Origin: Methanosalsum natronophilum
GTDB taxonomy: Archaea; Halobacteriota; Methanosarcinia; Methanosarcinales; Methanosarcinaceae
NCBI RefSeq assembly: GCF_024808815.1
Contig: NZ_JANUCS010000007.1
Location: 1-64,000, forward strand
Reading direction: 5' to 3'
Length of the DNA: 64,000 bases
How positions within the stretch are numbered: the stretch's first letter is position 1; every line of letters starts with the position of its first letter. The translations under genes were made by a program, and so were the position numbers. Below the pieces are notes generated by a model. That model saw only the letters and a program-made list of their open reading frames with translations. It was not told where the DNA came from and searched no databases. Below, piece by piece: positions 1 to 9,792 of this stretch.

Positions 1-77
1 TGTTCACGAAGAACATTTGACTCGCATGGCTTAGTCGAACACCGATAGCAGTGATCTCTGGCAGGATCAACCAGAAT
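1..77 (-). rRNA. 16S rRNA, 5' end only
   Basis: Read on the minus strand, the segment begins ATTCTGGTTGATCCTGCCAG and continues with the block CACTGCTATCGGTGTTCGAC, the canonical 5' end of archaeal 16S rRNA. Only about 77 nt lie inside the window; the rest of the rRNA operon is beyond position 1. The 5' boundary is placed by homology to the universal start and could be off by one or two bases. Confidence 0.95.
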
Positions 78-643
78 TATTTGCACACCTTTTTTTGGTT
101 TGAATTTGGTTTGAATTGGTGGGAGAACTCAATCACTTTGTTGAGTTCAATGCACAATTCAGTCAATTTTGGTTTAGTGTATTTTATTCCACATTACCTG
201 ACTGATAGTTTAGTACACATTCATGTTTTAGTATTATCCGTTATGCTCATTTCTGTACTCAAGTCTTAAATTTAAGGCTTAGAACAGTAAGTGTCATTGA
301 ATAATATACAACTATCAGCCGAAATTAACTGAACTGCCAGATCTAGCGTCAGGCAAGAAATAACTCCTGCCTCCATATAAGATGATTATAAGAACGTTTC
401 GTGCATTAATTTAAACTTATTCGCACGAAGCATCTCTACAACAACTTACATATATATATAATTTTTCTTTCATGCTTAAAGGGTGGTATTCTTTATAGTA
501 CTAATATCTAATTTTTAAAAAAAAACAGCTGTGGAATAGCCATAATTTCTTTAATTATCTAAAGGTTTAAATAATTTTAAAACTATTGTTATTTTTACAT
601 TTACTTCTTAATACCATATTTATCAAAATTAAAAGAGGGATCA
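78..643. other. 16S leader and divergent promoter region
   Basis: This gene-free stretch separates the 16S start (leftward) from the LeuA-family gene (rightward). An 11-bp tandem repeat (TTTGGTTTGAA at 94-104 and 105-115) sits next to the 16S end. Inverted repeats occur at 125-132/141-148 (8 bp, 8-nt loop) and 398-404/423-429 (7 bp, 18-nt loop), with a weaker 5-bp one at 351-355/368-372. A TATA-like run of alternating TA lies at about 447-462 and could serve the rRNA operon; TTTAAATA near 565 could serve leuA. The hairpins are probably leader structures; promoter assignments are inference. Confidence 0.5.
447..462 (-). promoter_or_regulatory. candidate rRNA operon TATA box
   Basis: An alternating TA tract is the strongest TATA-like element between 16S and the LeuA gene. 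On the minus strand a start about 25 nt downstream would fall in the 423-430 arm of the inverted repeat, giving a leader of roughly 350 nt before mature 16S. The tract is symmetrical, so it could equally face the plus-strand gene. Confidence 0.3.
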
Positions 644-2158
644 ATTTTTTACGACATTGACAGCAACAGGAACAGAAAGGTAAGCATTTTTGATACCACA
701 TTGAGAGATGGAGAGCAAACACCGGGTGTTTCACTTACTATTCAACAAAAGCTTGAAATAGCACAACAAATAGATAAATTAGGTGTAGATAGCATAGAAT
801 CGGGATTCCCCATTTCTTCTAAAGGAGATATGGAAGCCGTTAAAACAATAGCTTCTTCTGGCCTAAACACCAACGTTTGTGGGCTGGCTCGTGTACTAAA
901 AAAAGATATAGATGCTTGTATTGATGCAAATGTTGATATGATTCATACTTTTGTATCCACATCTGATGTTCAAAGAATCCATACAATAAAAAAGAGCAGA
1001 GAAGAAGTTCTTGACATGGCATGCGAGGCTGTATCATACATCAAAGATCATGGAATTAAGTGCATGTTTTCTGCAATGGATGCTACTAGGACAGATACAG
1101 ATTACCTTATAGAGATATATCAAGCTGTTGAAGACAATAAATGTGATATAATTAACGTACCAGATACCGTTGGAGTGATGTCTCCTTCAAGAATGTATAA
1201 TTTAATAAAACTAGTCGATTCTAAAATAAATATTCCTATTGATGTACATTGCCACAATGATTTTGGTTTAGCAGTAGCTAATAGCTTAATGGCATTTGAA
1301 GCAGGTGCCTCTCAAATTCAAGTCACAATAAATGGGTTAGGAGAGAGAGCTGGGAATGCGGATCTTGGTGAAGCTGTAATGAGTTTGCAGTCTATTTACG
1401 GTGCTATCACTAATATAAATACAGAATACATTGTTGAAACATCAAGACTTGTTGAAAGATTTACTGGAGTTAAAATGCCTCCTACTATGCCTATAGTTGG
1501 GGAAAACGCATTTGCGCATGAATCTGGTATCCACACACATGGTGTGCTAGAACAATCGGACACCTTTGAGCCGGGTATAATGACGCCAGAAATGGTGGGA
1601 CATACTAGAAGAATTGTATTAGGTAAACATGCAGGCAAACATGCAATAAAAAAATCACTTGAAACAGCCGGATTAAATCCTACAGATGACCAATTAAATG
1701 AGATTGTAAGTCGTGTGAAAGCTATTGCAGATAAGGGTAAAAGAATTACAGATGCAGACCTCAATGCGGTAACACTTACTGTGATGGGAAAGCCTGCTGG
1801 AGAAGAATTAATCAAGCTAAAAGAACTTTCTGTAATGACTGGGAACATAATTACACCAACTGCTGTGGTAAAAGCAAGTGTTGATCGAGAAGAGCTAATA
1901 ATGTCAAATACTGGAGTTGGACCTGTTGATGCAGCTTTAAAAGCTGTTGAAGAAATGATAGGTGAGCACACTAAGGTTAAAATCCATGATTTCAGAATAG
2001 AAGCTATCTCAGGTGGATCTGACGCTTTAGCCGAAGTAATAATTGGTGTTGAAGATGAAAATGGAAAGATAGTTACTGCAAGGTCTGCTAGTGCTGATAT
2101 AGTCATGGCTTCAGTTGATGCATTAATCACAGCAATCAATACTCTACTCAATAAATAA
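644..2158 (+). CDS. leuA: 2-isopropylmalate synthase family (LeuA/CimA type)
   Basis: It condenses acetyl-CoA with a 2-oxoacid; 2-isopropylmalate synthase is the likeliest role, with citramalate synthase (CimA) as the alternative. The catalytic TIM barrel shows FDTTLRDGEQTPG, the HCHND metal motif near residue 200 and GLGERAGNA, and the C-terminal third is a LeuA-type allosteric domain. The start is problematic. The frame is open back to a TAA at 578 but has no ATG, GTG or TTG before the TTG at 701, which lies inside the catalytic FDTTLRDGEQ motif. A start at 701 would remove the metal-binding Asp. An ATT at 644, 5 nt after a GAGG, is used here provisionally; an indel or another non-canonical start is possible. 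tatD follows after 2 nt. Confidence 0.75.
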   Translation: MFYDIDSNRNRKVSIFDTTLRDGEQTPGVSLTIQQKLEIAQQIDKLGVDSIESGFPISSKGDMEAVKTIASSGLNTNVCGLARVLKKDIDACIDANVDMIHTFVSTSDVQRIHTIKKSREEVLDMACEAVSYIKDHGIKCMFSAMDATRTDTDYLIEIYQAVEDNKCDIINVPDTVGVMSPSRMYNLIKLVDSKINIPIDVHCHNDFGLAVANSLMAFEAGASQIQVTINGLGERAGNADLGEAVMSLQSIYGAITNINTEYIVETSRLVERFTGVKMPPTMPIVGENAFAHESGIHTHGVLEQSDTFEPGIMTPEMVGHTRRIVLGKHAGKHAIKKSLETAGLNPTDDQLNEIVSRVKAIADKGKRITDADLNAVTLTVMGKPAGEELIKLKELSVMTGNIITPTAVVKASVDREELIMSNTGVGPVDAALKAVEEMIGEHTKVKIHDFRIEAISGGSDALAEVIIGVEDENGKIVTARSASADIVMASVDALITAINTLLNK

Positions 2159-2160
2159 AT

Positions 2161-2925
2161 ATGGATTTCCAAATAGTTGATACCCATTGTCACTTAGACT
2201 TTGACAAGTTTAATCGAGACAGAGATGAAGTAATATCTCGTGCACTTGAGAATAATATTTCACATATTGTTAATTCAGGTGTTAGTTATAATACTAATAT
2301 ATCAACACTTGAATTATCTGCTAAGTTTGAACAAGTACATCCAACTATGGGTTTAAGCCCACATCTTGCTGCTAGGCCAGACAAGTATGATATTGATGCT
2401 GTTATCTCTCAAATTATGCAAAACGTGAATAATATCAAGGCAATTGGAGAAGCTGGAGTAGATTACCACTATTACAGTGACACTATATATAAAAGAAAAC
2501 AGCTTGATGCATTTAAAAAAATAATTGATATTTCAAAATCTACCGATTTACCACTAGTAGTACATGCAAGAAAAGGTGAAAGAGAAGTATTCGAAATGGT
2601 ACATGATTTAAAATGTGTTGTTTTTCACTGTTATAGCGGACCAATAGATCTTTTAGAAGAAATTATCAGTAACGGTCACTTTATTTCTATTTCAAGTCTA
2701 GTTTGTTTTTCAAGTCATCATAAAAAAATAGCTGAGGAGACCCCACTTGATAGTATGGTATTGGAAACAGACAGCCCATACTTATCACCTAGAAAAAACA
2801 AGCGCAATGAGCCTGTATATATTATAGACTCATTAAAGCTAATTTCTAGGTTACATGATCAAGATGAAAAAAACGTAGCTTTAAAAACAACTAGAAATGC
2901 TTGTGATATTTTTAACATAAAATAA
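2161..2925 (+). CDS. TatD family metal-dependent hydrolase
   Basis: This is a TatD-type amidohydrolase-fold protein of 254 residues, the usual family length. The N-terminal DTHCHLDFDKF carries the HxH metal pair, GEAGVDYHY and VVHARKGE lie mid-protein, and ETDSPYLSP near the C-terminus holds the conserved Asp. Characterised relatives are 3'-5' exonucleases or deoxyribonucleases with two divalent metals; the archaeal substrate is not established. It starts 2 nt after the upstream LeuA-family stop without a clear Shine-Dalgarno sequence, so translational coupling is likely. Confidence 0.85.
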   Translation: MDFQIVDTHCHLDFDKFNRDRDEVISRALENNISHIVNSGVSYNTNISTLELSAKFEQVHPTMGLSPHLAARPDKYDIDAVISQIMQNVNNIKAIGEAGVDYHYYSDTIYKRKQLDAFKKIIDISKSTDLPLVVHARKGEREVFEMVHDLKCVVFHCYSGPIDLLEEIISNGHFISISSLVCFSSHHKKIAEETPLDSMVLETDSPYLSPRKNKRNEPVYIIDSLKLISRLHDQDEKNVALKTTRNACDIFNIK

Positions 2926-2942
2926 AATAGAGGTTCTTTTTA

Positions 2943-3572
2943 ATGGAAGTACAAATATTTAATTCTTCATCGTATGACTCAAATACATATGTAGTTAATA
3001 GAAATACCTTAATAGACCCTGGGATGAATTTACAATATATTCTAGATAAGTTAGAACATAAAAATCTCCTTAAGGATATTGAACTTATTATACTTACACA
3101 TGCTCATTATGACCACACAGGCGCAGCAAAATCATTAGCTGAGATTACAAACTCAAATATTGGGATTCATAGTGATGATGTCCAACTACTTACAGATAAT
3201 ATTTCAAGCGCTGCACACCTATTTGGTCAAAAAGCACCGGACATAATACCAGATATATTTTACAAAGATGGTGATTTTGTCCAAATTAATGATACTAATT
3301 TAAAAGTTATACATACTCCTGGACATACCCCTGGTAGTATATGCTTATATGAACCAGCTACAAAATCTCTTTTTTCAGGAGATACAATTTTCCCCAATGG
3401 AAGTTTTGGTCGAACAGACTTTTTAGGTGGTTCTTCAGAAAATTTATCAAAATCTATAGAAAAAATCACCAAATTTGATATAAAAACATTATATCCAGGT
3501 CATGGATCAATTACAGATATAGATGTAAACCATCAAGTAATGTTATCTTTTAAAGCATCAAAAACGATTTAA
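2943..3572 (+). CDS. metallo-beta-lactamase fold hydrolase
   Basis: It is a 209-residue glyoxalase II-like MBL protein. The zinc motif HAHYDH is followed by HTPGHTPGS, GDTIFPNGSFGRTD and YPGHG, giving the full dinuclear-site ligand set. The short length, close to the minimal MBL core, argues against the larger RNase J or flavo-diiron classes. Such proteins in archaea are annotated as hydroxyacylglutathione hydrolase-like, but the thiol substrate is unknown. GAGG precedes the ATG by about 9 nt. It lies 17 nt after tatD and 8 nt before the YgiQ gene in the same apparent operon. Confidence 0.85.
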   Translation: MEVQIFNSSSYDSNTYVVNRNTLIDPGMNLQYILDKLEHKNLLKDIELIILTHAHYDHTGAAKSLAEITNSNIGIHSDDVQLLTDNISSAAHLFGQKAPDIIPDIFYKDGDFVQINDTNLKVIHTPGHTPGSICLYEPATKSLFSGDTIFPNGSFGRTDFLGGSSENLSKSIEKITKFDIKTLYPGHGSITDIDVNHQVMLSFKASKTI

Positions 3573-3580
3573 GTGAATTC

Positions 3581-5404
3581 ATGTCTTCAATAAACTCATT
3601 TCTACCTACTACTAAGCATGAATTGAAAAAAAGAAGTTGGAACCAAGTAGACGTTATTATAATCACTGGGGATGCATATGTTGATCATCCTTCATTTGGT
3701 GCTGCAATTATTGGAAGATTACTTGAAAAAAATAACTTTAAGGTCGCAATTATATCGCAACCGAAATGGAATAATATTAATGATTTCACAGAACTAGGAG
3801 CTCCTAATTTATTTTTTGCAATTACTGCTGGAAATACAGACTCAATGGTGAGCAACTATACACCAAATTTCAGACCTAGAAAGAAAGATAGCTATTCACC
3901 CGGTGGAAATGTAGGATTAAGACCAGATAGAGCTGTAATCGTATATGCTAATAAAGTTAAAGAAGCCTACCCTAATACTCCGATAATAATAAGTGGAATT
4001 GAAAGCTCACTGCGCAGATTTGCTCATTATGACTATTGGTCAAATCGAGTTAGAAAATCTATACTTGCTGATGCCCCTGCTGATATTTTAATTTATGGAA
4101 TGGGAGAGTTGCAAACTATTGAAATTGCCACTAAGTTAAGTGCAGGATATAATATTAGCAGCCTGTCTGATATTGATGGCATAGTATGGAAATGCAGCAT
4201 TAAAAAATGGAAAGAAATGAACTTTCTAGAACAAAACAAAGCGATTGAACTCCCAAGTTATCAAGATGTTTCAAATGATAAAAAAAAGTTCCTTAAAGCT
4301 TTTAAAATAATTCATGAGAATCAAAACCCCATAATGGGAAAAGTACTAGTTCAAAAGCATCCTAAAACAATTATTATTCAAAATAAACCAGCTAGGGTTC
4401 TTACAGAAAATGAATTAGATTCCTTATATGAATTACCATTTTTAAGGGCCTCTCACCCATCTTACGATAAACCAGTGCCTGCTTTAGAGCCTGTTAAGTT
4501 TTCAATAACAACTCACAGAGGATGTATTGGAGGATGTTCGTTCTGTTCAATCAATGCTCACCAAGGACGAATGATTGTAAGTAGAAGTTTAAAGTCTATT
4601 CTAAATGAAGCAAGTAGTTTAACTAAAATGAAAGATTTTAAAGGGATAATTAATGGAGTTGGTGGCCCAACTTCTAACATGTATTCTATAAAATGTCCTA
4701 AATGGGCAAAAGATGGACCTTGTAATAACAAATTGTGTCTATTCCCTGTCCCTTGCAAGAATTTAGAATATGACACTACTAAAATCCTAGAAATGCTCAG
4801 GGAACTTAGAAAAATTGAAGGTGTATCTAAAGTTTTTGTTGGATATGGAATTAGATATGATTTAGCTGTCCTTGATGAAAACTATATTAAAGAATTATGT
4901 GAACATCACATTAGTGGCCAACTATTAGTTGCACCTGAGCACTATTCGGAAAAAGTTACTAAAATAATGCGAAAACCAAGTAATGATGTTTTTGAAAGTT
5001 TTGTTGAGAAATTCAATGAAATTAATAAAAATATTAACAAAAAGCAGTTTTTAATAACTTATCTAATGTCAGGTCATCCAGGTTGTACAATAGAAGATAT
5101 GGTTAATACTGCTGAATATATACATGAAAAAAATCGATATACAGAACAAGTACAGGAATTCACTCCAACTCCTATGACACTTTCAACGTGTATTTACCAC
5201 ACCGGAATTGATCCATTTACAGGGAAAGAAGTGCATGTCCCACGCTCTAATAAAGAAAAAAGAATACAAAGAGCACTCCTTCATTATAAAAATCCACGTA
5301 ATCATCAATATATATACGAAGGACTTAAGGCCGCAAAAAGACTTGACTTGGTTGGTAACTCTTGGAAATGTCTAATTTCAAGGGTCAATAAAAGAAAAAA
5401 ATAA
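3581..5404 (+). CDS. YgiQ family radical SAM protein
   Basis: This 607-residue protein has the three-part YgiQ layout: an N-terminal region with VDHPSFGAAIIGRLLE, a radical SAM core with RGCIGGCSFC (CxxxCxxC, residues about 314-321) that would bind a [4Fe-4S] cluster and SAM, and a C-terminal region with EFTPTPMTLSTC. The reaction of the family is unknown. It ends 3 nt before the convergent stop of the Fe-S oxidoreductase gene, so transcripts must terminate over coding sequence. Confidence 0.9.
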   Translation: MSSINSFLPTTKHELKKRSWNQVDVIIITGDAYVDHPSFGAAIIGRLLEKNNFKVAIISQPKWNNINDFTELGAPNLFFAITAGNTDSMVSNYTPNFRPRKKDSYSPGGNVGLRPDRAVIVYANKVKEAYPNTPIIISGIESSLRRFAHYDYWSNRVRKSILADAPADILIYGMGELQTIEIATKLSAGYNISSLSDIDGIVWKCSIKKWKEMNFLEQNKAIELPSYQDVSNDKKKFLKAFKIIHENQNPIMGKVLVQKHPKTIIIQNKPARVLTENELDSLYELPFLRASHPSYDKPVPALEPVKFSITTHRGCIGGCSFCSINAHQGRMIVSRSLKSILNEASSLTKMKDFKGIINGVGGPTSNMYSIKCPKWAKDGPCNNKLCLFPVPCKNLEYDTTKILEMLRELRKIEGVSKVFVGYGIRYDLAVLDENYIKELCEHHISGQLLVAPEHYSEKVTKIMRKPSNDVFESFVEKFNEINKNINKKQFLITYLMSGHPGCTIEDMVNTAEYIHEKNRYTEQVQEFTPTPMTLSTCIYHTGIDPFTGKEVHVPRSNKEKRIQRALLHYKNPRNHQYIYEGLKAAKRLDLVGNSWKCLISRVNKRKK

Positions 5405-5407
5405 TAA

Positions 5408-6484
5408 TTAGTCTGCAATTGATAAACAAATTAAATCCACAATATCAATCACTTCGATTTCAGATCCCCCTTCAATTAAATTATTACGACACAAGTGACA
5501 AGCTGTAACGACATAATCAATGTTTCTAGGAAAATCATCAACCCTTTTTTTTGCTAAGTTCATAGAAAGATTGGGGTAGGCCATTCGTACGCCTCCGCCT
5601 CCTCCACAGCACCTGGCTTGGTCTTTTGATCTTTTCATTTCAATCAATGTGCAAATTGATTTTATGATGTTTCTGGGTGAATCGTATATTCCTTGTGATC
5701 GACCAAGGTGGCACGGATCATGGTAAGTTACTATAATGTCAAGGGGTTTCAGGTTTAATCTAGATAAGTTTTCTTCAAGGAATTCTGACACGTGCATAAC
5801 TCTAAATTCATCAGGATAGTTTTTCTTAAAAGTGTTATAGCACCCAGCACAACTACTAATTATAGTATGTGCTCCTACTTGTTTAATTTGTTCTAAGTTA
5901 TGCGAAACTAATTTATCAGCATTAAACCCAGTTCTCATTATTGGAGATCCGCAACATTTTTCATCTTTTAAAAGAGCAACTCCAAGTTTTCTAAGTATAC
6001 TATATGTTTTCCTAGCAAGCTTTGGGTATCTATAAGCTCCAAGACACCCAACAAAATATACATAATCTGACTTGAGAGTATTTTCTGCTGGTTGTAAACC
6101 TACTGCCCATTCATTCCTATCACTAGCCTCAGCTAAGGAATTTCCATATTCCATAGTATTATTGTAAAGTTTTTCTTGAGAATTTGTATGATGGCCTTTA
6201 TCTACTAGCATTTGTCTTGCAGTCTCCACGATTTTAGGAGGAGCTGCACCTGCTGGGCATTTTTCTTCACATATTCCACATGTTGTACACATATTAAGGC
6301 TTTCAAGCAGTTCTTCATCAACTTCTAATTCATTTTCTATGAGGCCTTGGCCTAGAAGCATCCTACCTCTTGCAGTCTTAGATTCCCATCCTATTTCTTC
6401 AAATACTGGACAAACTGATCTACACGTCCCACATCGAACACATTTTAATATAGAACTACTTTCAAGCTTTTCTTGTTGAGACAT
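5408..6484 (-). CDS. GlcF/LldE-type (Fe-S)-binding subunit with CCG domains
   Basis: The protein of 358 residues has two N-terminal [4Fe-4S] motifs (CVRCGTCRSVC and CTTCGICEEKC) followed by two cysteine-rich CCG domains (DEKCCGSP and CCGGGGGVR), the layout of GlcF and HdrD-like electron carriers. It starts 2 nt after the FAD-oxidase stop, so the two are almost certainly co-transcribed as a dehydrogenase in which electrons pass from flavin to the Fe-S subunit. In related archaea such pairs oxidise D-lactate or glycolate. The electron acceptor cannot be read from the sequence. Confidence 0.85.
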   Translation of the reverse strand: MSQQEKLESSSILKCVRCGTCRSVCPVFEEIGWESKTARGRMLLGQGLIENELEVDEELLESLNMCTTCGICEEKCPAGAAPPKIVETARQMLVDKGHHTNSQEKLYNNTMEYGNSLAEASDRNEWAVGLQPAENTLKSDYVYFVGCLGAYRYPKLARKTYSILRKLGVALLKDEKCCGSPIMRTGFNADKLVSHNLEQIKQVGAHTIISSCAGCYNTFKKNYPDEFRVMHVSEFLEENLSRLNLKPLDIIVTYHDPCHLGRSQGIYDSPRNIIKSICTLIEMKRSKDQARCCGGGGGVRMAYPNLSMNLAKKRVDDFPRNIDYVVTACHLCRNNLIEGGSEIEVIDIVDLICLSIAD

Positions 6485-6486
6485 TT

Positions 6487-7860
6487 TTAGACCCCCATTT
6501 TTCCGGGATTTAGTATGTTTTTTGGATCAAGAGACTTTTTTATAGAACTCATTACTTTTAATGCATTGCCCTTTTCTGCCTCAACATATTCTGCCCTTGC
6601 AGCACCAATTCCATGCTCAGCGCTTACTGTTCCTCCCAAGGATATCGCTTTTTTGTGAATACAGTCTGCTATTTTTTTTACTCTTTCAATCTGTTCACTG
6701 TTTAATAAATCAATTGCCATTCCGGTGTGTAAATTTCCATCACCTATATGTCCATAGGTCATTATAGGTGTATCAAATTCACTTGAAAGCTTATGTATGT
6801 ACGATAGCATTTGAGGTATTTCTTTTATTGGAACACCTATATCCTCTCCCATGTAAACCCTTGTAAGCTTTGGATCTATTCTAGATATGGATGCACCAAC
6901 CAGTCTTCTGGATCTCCAAATCTTTTGTGCTTCAGCCTCATCTGAAGCCGTTTTTATTTCAAATGCAATAGAAGAACAAACATCCCTAATAGTCTCAATA
7001 CCATCATTTACTGCATTTGGAGTTCCGTCAACCTCGAAGAGCAAAATTGCACCTGCGTCGCTTATCTCGAGCCCTGGGTCATATGCCTTTAAGGCTTTAA
7101 TTGTAGTCTCATCTAGTATTTCACAAGCTGAAGGAATAATGCCATTCGCTAGGATTTTAACAACTGCTTCACCAGCAAGTTCTGCGTCCTCAAAAGATGC
7201 TAACATAACAGATCGCATTTTTGGCAGAGGATGGATTTTTAATAATGCCTTAGTAATGATTCCCAATGTCCCTTCTGATCCAACGATGAGATTGGTTAAG
7301 TCATATCCAGTAATTGATTTTAACGTTTTTGAACCGGTATTTATAACCATACCATCAGCCATTACAACTTCTAAATCTAAAACGTAGTTTTTTGTGGTAC
7401 CATATTTGACTGAGCGCATTCCACTCCCATTATTGCCAATAAGCCCACCTATTGTACACATTTCAGAACTTCCGGGATCAGGTGGAAAGAAAAAACCATA
7501 TGGTTCTAAAGCTTCATTAAGTTTTGAATGAACTATACCAGGTTCTACAAACGCCTGTAAATTCTCAGGTTCTATTGACATTATTTTTTTCATACCTGAC
7601 ATATCAAGTAAAATGCCGCCTTTTATAGGAACTGCCCCTCCGGCCATACCTGTGCCTGCACCCCTAGTAACGATTGGAATATCATATTTATTAGCTAACT
7701 TTACAATTTCAACTACTTCATCTGTAGTACTTGGTTTTGCTATATATTCGGGCATGCCTTTAACCTGAGATGCATCCCTACAATAACAGTACAATTGTGA
7801 TTTTGAGGATGTAGCATTATTTGAGCCTACAATATTTTGAAGTTCTTGAATGATTTTCAT
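6487..7860 (-). CDS. FAD-linked oxidase, GlcD / D-lactate dehydrogenase type
   Basis: It is a 457-residue VAO-type flavoprotein. The PP-loop FAD site is RGAGTGMAGGAVP at about residues 60-72, with the second FAD contact around GLIGNNGSGMRSVKYG. The C-terminal FAD-oxidase cap carries GHIGDGNLH and SAEHGIG, whose histidines form the metal and substrate site in D-2-hydroxyacid dehydrogenases. The length matches GlcD and D-lactate dehydrogenases. It is the first gene of a two-gene minus-strand unit, with the CCG Fe-S protein 2 nt downstream. D-lactate is the best guess for substrate; glycolate or another 2-hydroxyacid is possible. Confidence 0.85.
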   Translation of the reverse strand: MKIIQELQNIVGSNNATSSKSQLYCYCRDASQVKGMPEYIAKPSTTDEVVEIVKLANKYDIPIVTRGAGTGMAGGAVPIKGGILLDMSGMKKIMSIEPENLQAFVEPGIVHSKLNEALEPYGFFFPPDPGSSEMCTIGGLIGNNGSGMRSVKYGTTKNYVLDLEVVMADGMVINTGSKTLKSITGYDLTNLIVGSEGTLGIITKALLKIHPLPKMRSVMLASFEDAELAGEAVVKILANGIIPSACEILDETTIKALKAYDPGLEISDAGAILLFEVDGTPNAVNDGIETIRDVCSSIAFEIKTASDEAEAQKIWRSRRLVGASISRIDPKLTRVYMGEDIGVPIKEIPQMLSYIHKLSSEFDTPIMTYGHIGDGNLHTGMAIDLLNSEQIERVKKIADCIHKKAISLGGTVSAEHGIGAARAEYVEAEKGNALKVMSSIKKSLDPKNILNPGKMGV

Positions 7861-7947
7861 CTCACATTCTTGTGCAAATAGTTACTTTTATAGTTTACGC
7901 CAACAAACCGAATATTTTACATTTAACTAGAGGTATTAGATAACATA

Positions 7948-9783
7948 ATGACCAAATATTTTGAAATTATAGACAAAAATGGATCTGCAAGATTAGGAAA
8001 TCTAAAGCTTAAACAAAATATCCGTACACCTGCTCTAATTGACACTCCCGGAATTAAAGATTTTGAATCTTTATTCATTGATTTAGGATCAATGTGGAAT
8101 AGTTCAAATGATGAGTTAATTAAAATCATCAAGCACATTCAGGAAAAAGGCAGTTGTGAGAATCTAGTTATTGTTCCCCACCAAATATTTACGCCTACTG
8201 TTGGAAATATAAAATCCTCTTTTTTAGATGATATAAGTAACAGCATACCCATTGGATTGGTGTATGATGGTTACAAAAAAGATAACGTAGATATGTACAT
8301 AATTAGTGGTTCTGGTATATATAGCAAAAATGCAAGACGATTTTTTGAACAAATATTAGAAATAAAAAGTAACGTCCCATTTGATACAGCCATTTATGCT
8401 CCAGCAGTTGCATTACCACAAAATATAGCAACTCTAACATATTTGGGAGTGGATTTATTTGATTCTACTGCTGTTTTAATAGCCTCATCTCAGGACATGT
8501 ATCTAACCACTTATGGTTTTTACGATATTAATCAATTATCAGAACTTCCATGCATGTGTCAAGATTGTTCCTCCTTATCCCACCAAAATGTAATGTCAAT
8601 GACCAGAAAAGAACGATTTTCATTTCTAAAAAAGCATAACATAAACGTGATTAAAGCCGAGTTAGCTAATGTTAGACAAAAAATAAAAGATGGGTGTCTA
8701 AGAGAATATGTTGAAAGCCAGTCAAGTAGTTCTCCATTACTAACATCCCTGTTGAGGCACTCTGACAATAACCCTACATATATGGAAAAGATTACAGAAA
8801 TAGTCAGATCTAGAACTTTAATAGCTAATACATCAGACTCATTACATCGAATTGAATTTTCAAGATTTTCACAGCGAACATTGGATAGATATAGTCCCCC
8901 CGATAACAGCGTTTGCTTAATTTTACCTTGTTCTGCAAGAAAGCCATATTCCTTTTCGCAGTCACATCAGAAATATATTAAGGCATTAGGTAAATATAGA
9001 AAATATATTCATGAGATAATTCTTTCATCGCCACTTGGTGTTATACCAAGAGAATTAGAACTTACTTACCCTGCGGCACATTATGATATTGCAGTTACTG
9101 GACACTGGAGTGAGGACGAGAAAAAAATTGTGGCCGATAGACTATCTAGCTATTTAAAATACAAGTCTGGATCCAAAAAAATCGTGGCCCATGTAGAGGG
9201 AGTCTATAGAGAAATATGTGAAAGAGTATCTTTAGAACTTAACATCGATATAATCTACACAGCGACAGGGAAAACAACCTCAAAAGACTCGCTTTCAAAC
9301 CTGAGAAAAACGGTTTCTTTGTTGTTAGATGAATCGTCTAATTTTAGAAATTTAGAGCCTAGAAAAATGTTAAAATCTATTGCAGATTATCAGTTTGGAT
9401 CTAAAATTGGAGAAATATTAGTACCTAATAATTCAATAATCAAAGGCCCTTACCCAAAATACCAAGTATATATTGATCAAGATCAAATAGCAACTTTAAT
9501 TCCACAATATGGGATTCTGGCATTAACAATAGAGGGAGCTAAATTGATTGCTGATGAAAATAAGTATACAGTATATATTGATGATTTTATACCTAAAGGA
9601 TCAATTCTTGTTCCAGGAATAATAAATGTTGACCCTGATATTCGCCCAAAGGATGAAGTGATTGTAAAAGGACCAAGAGTAATATGTGTTGGAAGGGCAG
9701 TAATGAGTGCTTATGAAATGATGAATTCCTCATATGGAATAGCAGTAGATATTAGACACGTTCAAAAGTTGGACAACAGTTAA
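7948..9783 (+). CDS. arcS: archaeosine synthase ArcS (TgtA2)
   Basis: ArcS converts preQ0 at position 15 of tRNA to archaeosine or its lysine adduct. The protein has 611 residues. A degenerate TGT-like half occupies the N-terminus, where the transglycosylase catalytic residues are no longer obvious. The ArcS core motif PCxxxKPYxxSxxH appears intact as PCSARKPYSFSQSH around residue 326, and a C-terminal PUA domain (about 530-608) should bind the tRNA acceptor. The start is the ATG at 7948, 87 bp from the divergent GlcD-type gene. A GNAT gene follows after 9 nt. A radical SAM partner (RaSEA) is not in the window. Confidence 0.93.
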   Translation: MTKYFEIIDKNGSARLGNLKLKQNIRTPALIDTPGIKDFESLFIDLGSMWNSSNDELIKIIKHIQEKGSCENLVIVPHQIFTPTVGNIKSSFLDDISNSIPIGLVYDGYKKDNVDMYIISGSGIYSKNARRFFEQILEIKSNVPFDTAIYAPAVALPQNIATLTYLGVDLFDSTAVLIASSQDMYLTTYGFYDINQLSELPCMCQDCSSLSHQNVMSMTRKERFSFLKKHNINVIKAELANVRQKIKDGCLREYVESQSSSSPLLTSLLRHSDNNPTYMEKITEIVRSRTLIANTSDSLHRIEFSRFSQRTLDRYSPPDNSVCLILPCSARKPYSFSQSHQKYIKALGKYRKYIHEIILSSPLGVIPRELELTYPAAHYDIAVTGHWSEDEKKIVADRLSSYLKYKSGSKKIVAHVEGVYREICERVSLELNIDIIYTATGKTTSKDSLSNLRKTVSLLLDESSNFRNLEPRKMLKSIADYQFGSKIGEILVPNNSIIKGPYPKYQVYIDQDQIATLIPQYGILALTIEGAKLIADENKYTVYIDDFIPKGSILVPGIINVDPDIRPKDEVIVKGPRVICVGRAVMSAYEMMNSSYGIAVDIRHVQKLDNS

Positions 9784-9792
9784 AATAAGACT

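Noticed and set aside
1396-2193. 265-codon minus-strand ORF opposite the LeuA-family gene
   Set aside because: It lies entirely opposite a well-conserved enzyme, has a composition typical of antisense frames (Ser/Ile/Thr-rich) and shows no domain.
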